Assembly (NCBI GenBank): GCA_004154925.1 | Contig: QJNS01000138.1 | Coordinates: 6,943 to 70,942 of the forward strand | DNA length: 64,000 nucleotides | Origin: Monosporascus cannonballus | Lineage: Eukaryota; Ascomycota; Sordariomycetes; Xylariales | Direction of reading: 5' to 3' | In this document: positions 62,018 through 64,000 of the stretch, piece after piece | Numbering within the stretch: the first letter of the stretch is position 1 | Layout: every line of letters begins with the position of its first letter | Made by a program: the position numbers and the translations under genes | The notes under the pieces: generated by a model | Told to the model about the DNA's origin: nothing | The model's input: the letters and a program-made list of their open reading frames with translations, nothing else | The model's database searches: none

Positions 62018-64000
62018 AAAATCGATTACAGAAAGGATAGATTCGACATTCGAAATTACTAACAGGATATCTTATATTTTTCTTACCTAAGAAAAATGTA
62101 AAATTGCGACTTATGGTTAACTATCGACAACTAAACAATATCATTATCAAAGATCGAATACCGTTACCCCTAATTACGGAAATAAAAAACCGACTTTATG
62201 AAACTAAATAGTTTATAGCATTCGAATTTAAAAATAGATATAATCTTATCAGGATCAAAAAAGGACATAAATAGAAAATAGTGTTACGGCCTGGTCACCC
62301 GTAAGAGGTCTAGTATATATGCAGCTGTAAGCACTAGGATGATTACCACAAATGCGATCATTCCACCGATCTTTTGCTCTGGTAGCGTGATGGTATAGTG
62401 CAGCTATAACAAATAGCCTTCAAAACGAAATACGGATTATTTAAGTTTTTGGTTATACTAATAGAATTTATAAACGTATTAGTAACCTTCCAGAAGATAG
62501 TTAACTATATGCTACGAAAATATCTCGATATTTTTATCGTATGATACCTCGACGATATTTTTATTTTATCAGAAATAAAAAAAACATATGCAGGATATGT
62601 TCATAAAGTTTTTCAAGCTTTACAGAAGGTAAAATTATTTATTAACGCAAAAAAGAATTAATTCCACAAATAGGAAGTAAAATATTTAGGAGATATTATT
62701 ACCTTAGAACATATTAAAATAGACCTTAAGAAAATCGTTATAATTACAAAATAACAAATGCGAATAATAATTAAAAAAAAGTACAGATATTCTTTAGATT
62801 CGTCAATTATTATAAAAAGTTTATTTGAAATTTTAGCAAAATAATTATATTGTTAATAAACCTTACAAAAGAAATTCAAATAAATACCAGATACGAAAAA
62901 AGGGTTTTAAAATATTAAGCATGTAATTATTAACGCATTAGTATTAATTATATATGATTTAAACCGCCCCGTTAAACTAAAAACCGATATTTCGAATTAC
63001 GCGTTAGATATAATAATCGGATAACGAAATATTTAAGGCAAATTATACTGTATTATATTTTTTATATAAATTAAAAAGAGCCGAATTTATTACGCCATTT
63101 TATATAAGGAATTTATGGTTAATATTATGATATTTCGGGAATTTAAGTACTTTCTTAAAAAAAACTTATACCAAGTTAAGGTTTATACGAATAATCAAAA
63201 TTCTACCCAATTTATTACGACCAAGAAACTTATAAAATAATAATTTCGTTACGCGAAAAAATTAACGAATTTCGATTTCATTATTATCTAGAAAAAAGGC
63301 TTAAAGAATAGCAAAATAAATACCTTAAGCAAATAATTAAAACTTAAACAATTGGTTAGAATTAGTTATAAAATTTTAATACTATTATAAAAATTATTTA
63401 CGCGGGTAATAAATTAAGATAATTTGGGCAGTACCTTTCGATATATATCGAAACATTTAATAATATAATAATAATTTTTTAAAAAACCAAAGAACGAATA
63501 AAATAAAAATTGTAAAGCAATACCAGAAATATTTAATACGAAATATATATAAATATTAATTATATATATATCTAGGGATTTATAAAATCTTAAAACGGCT
63601 TTAACGCATATATTTTTTCCTTAAAATAAAATTAACGGCACAAAACGTTAAATAATAATATGATATTTATGCTAAAACGGAAATACGATAATATATATTA
63701 TACGAAAAATTATAATTATTATTAATCGCAAAATAACTATAATATTTCATTATATTGGATTTTATTATTAAACTTTTTATATTGAAAATTCTAATTACAG
63801 AAATATATTACAATAATATTTTCGTAATCGTCGACCGATTTCCGGAATTTCTTTATTTTTTATAATATTACGAAAATACAAACGTCGAACAAAAAATGTA
63901 TATTTTTAAATATATTTTTAATATATATAAATTACTTATAACAGTTATTTTAAACAAAAAATCGATATTCGTATTTACGTTTTGTTAAGGTCTTATAATA
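62018..64000 (+). mobile_element. Element A', right part: family A RT to integrase, runs off the window
   Basis: It resumes at the target duplication AAAAT with CGATTACAG and aligns with D from about 53,500 onward. The RT catalytic box reads YLDD at 62,545-62,556, preceded by a TGA. RNase H and the start of integrase follow (for example the region near 63,560-63,620 matching 54,900-54,960 in D). A 130-bp solo LTR interrupts it at 62,282. The 3' end, including chromodomain and LTR, is beyond 64,000. Confidence 0.88.
62282..62411. mobile_element. 130-bp solo LTR, essentially free of RIP
   Basis: It starts TGTTACGGCCTGGTC and ends GCAGCTATAACA, giving TGTTA...TAACA ends, and is flanked by perfect AATAG duplications (62,277-62,281 and 62,412-62,416). 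Its composition is normal, in contrast to the surrounding A' DNA. Either it inserted after RIP had ended there, or it escaped because 130 bp is below the length RIP detects. It is unrelated to the other LTRs in the window, so it marks a further retrotransposon family in this genome. Confidence 0.85.

Larger units (their letters stand above)
11936..64000. other. AT-rich RIP-degraded block of nested transposons
   Basis: Base composition falls abruptly at about 11,936 and stays very AT-rich to the window end. Very few open frames exceed 60 codons. Pairs of LTRs differ mainly by C/T and G/A transitions, Trp and Gln codons have become stops, and many CpG remain while CpA/TpG are scarce. These are the hallmarks of RIP acting on CpA. 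Nearly the whole block is assigned below to LTR retrotransposons and one DNA transposon. No single-copy host gene was found in it. Confidence 0.93.

Overview
The window looks like chromosomal DNA of a filamentous ascomycete (Pezizomycotina). The reasons are a Zn2Cys6 regulator relic, short introns with GTATGT-type donors and CTGAC/ACTAAT-type branch sites, Ty3/gypsy chromoviruses, a Fot1/pogo DNA transposon, and a severe repeat-induced point mutation (RIP) signature. RIP has driven C:G to T:A changes throughout the repeats, mainly depleting CpA/TpG, while many CpG remain. The species cannot be named from the sequence.

There are two compartments with a sharp border near 11,936. The left part (1-11,900) has ordinary base composition but few healthy genes: one small C2H2-type zinc-finger ORF (1,956-2,510), coding relics at 7,630-7,951 and 7,991-8,874, and a clear but dead Zn2Cys6 transcription factor (9,126-about 10,740). 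It ends with a minus-strand tRNA-Leu(AAG) that has a normal anticodon-loop intron plus an unexpected 57-bp insertion in its D-loop (11,678-11,833). Long stretches hold nothing I can defend as a gene.

The right part (11,936-64,000) is an extremely AT-rich nest of dead transposons. It could be taken apart by LTR pairs, target-site duplications (TSDs) and empty sites. Family A is a chromovirus of about 6.9 kb with LTRs of about 385-400 bp. It has five copies: X (minus, 5'-truncated, split 12,075-12,251 / 26,654-32,912), F1 (minus, 12,252-26,648, TSD ATAAA, inside the X LTR), C (plus, 32,913-46,859), A' (plus, 46,860-47,702 and 62,018 to the window end) and D (plus, 50,271-57,177, TSD ATTTT). Into these went: G, a 5.45-kb gypsy element (18,341-23,794, TSD GAAAG, in F1 gag); a 1,835-bp Fot1/pogo element (24,438-26,272, TA TSD, in the F1 LTR); B, a 7.25-kb chromovirus (39,497-46,744, TSD AATTA, in the 3' LTR of C); E, a 7.4-kb gypsy element (47,703-62,017 including D, TSD AAAAT, in A' RT); a 130-bp solo LTR (62,282-62,411, TSD AATAG, in A'); and two small unclassified inserts (15,980-16,260 and about 30,315-30,828).

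Inferred order of insertion: X first, F1 into X, then G, pogo and the small insert into F1; on the right A' first, E into A', then D into E; B after C. The block begins just upstream of the tRNA gene, the preferred position of several fungal Ty3-like elements. No element looks able to move by itself, because every long ORF is broken by RIP-type stops. I saw no CRISPR array, rRNA gene, or bacterial or viral gene cluster. The most unusual items are the interrupted tRNA gene, the modular U3 regions of family A, the ~510-bp element with terminal direct repeats, and the extra coding-like region beyond integrase in E.
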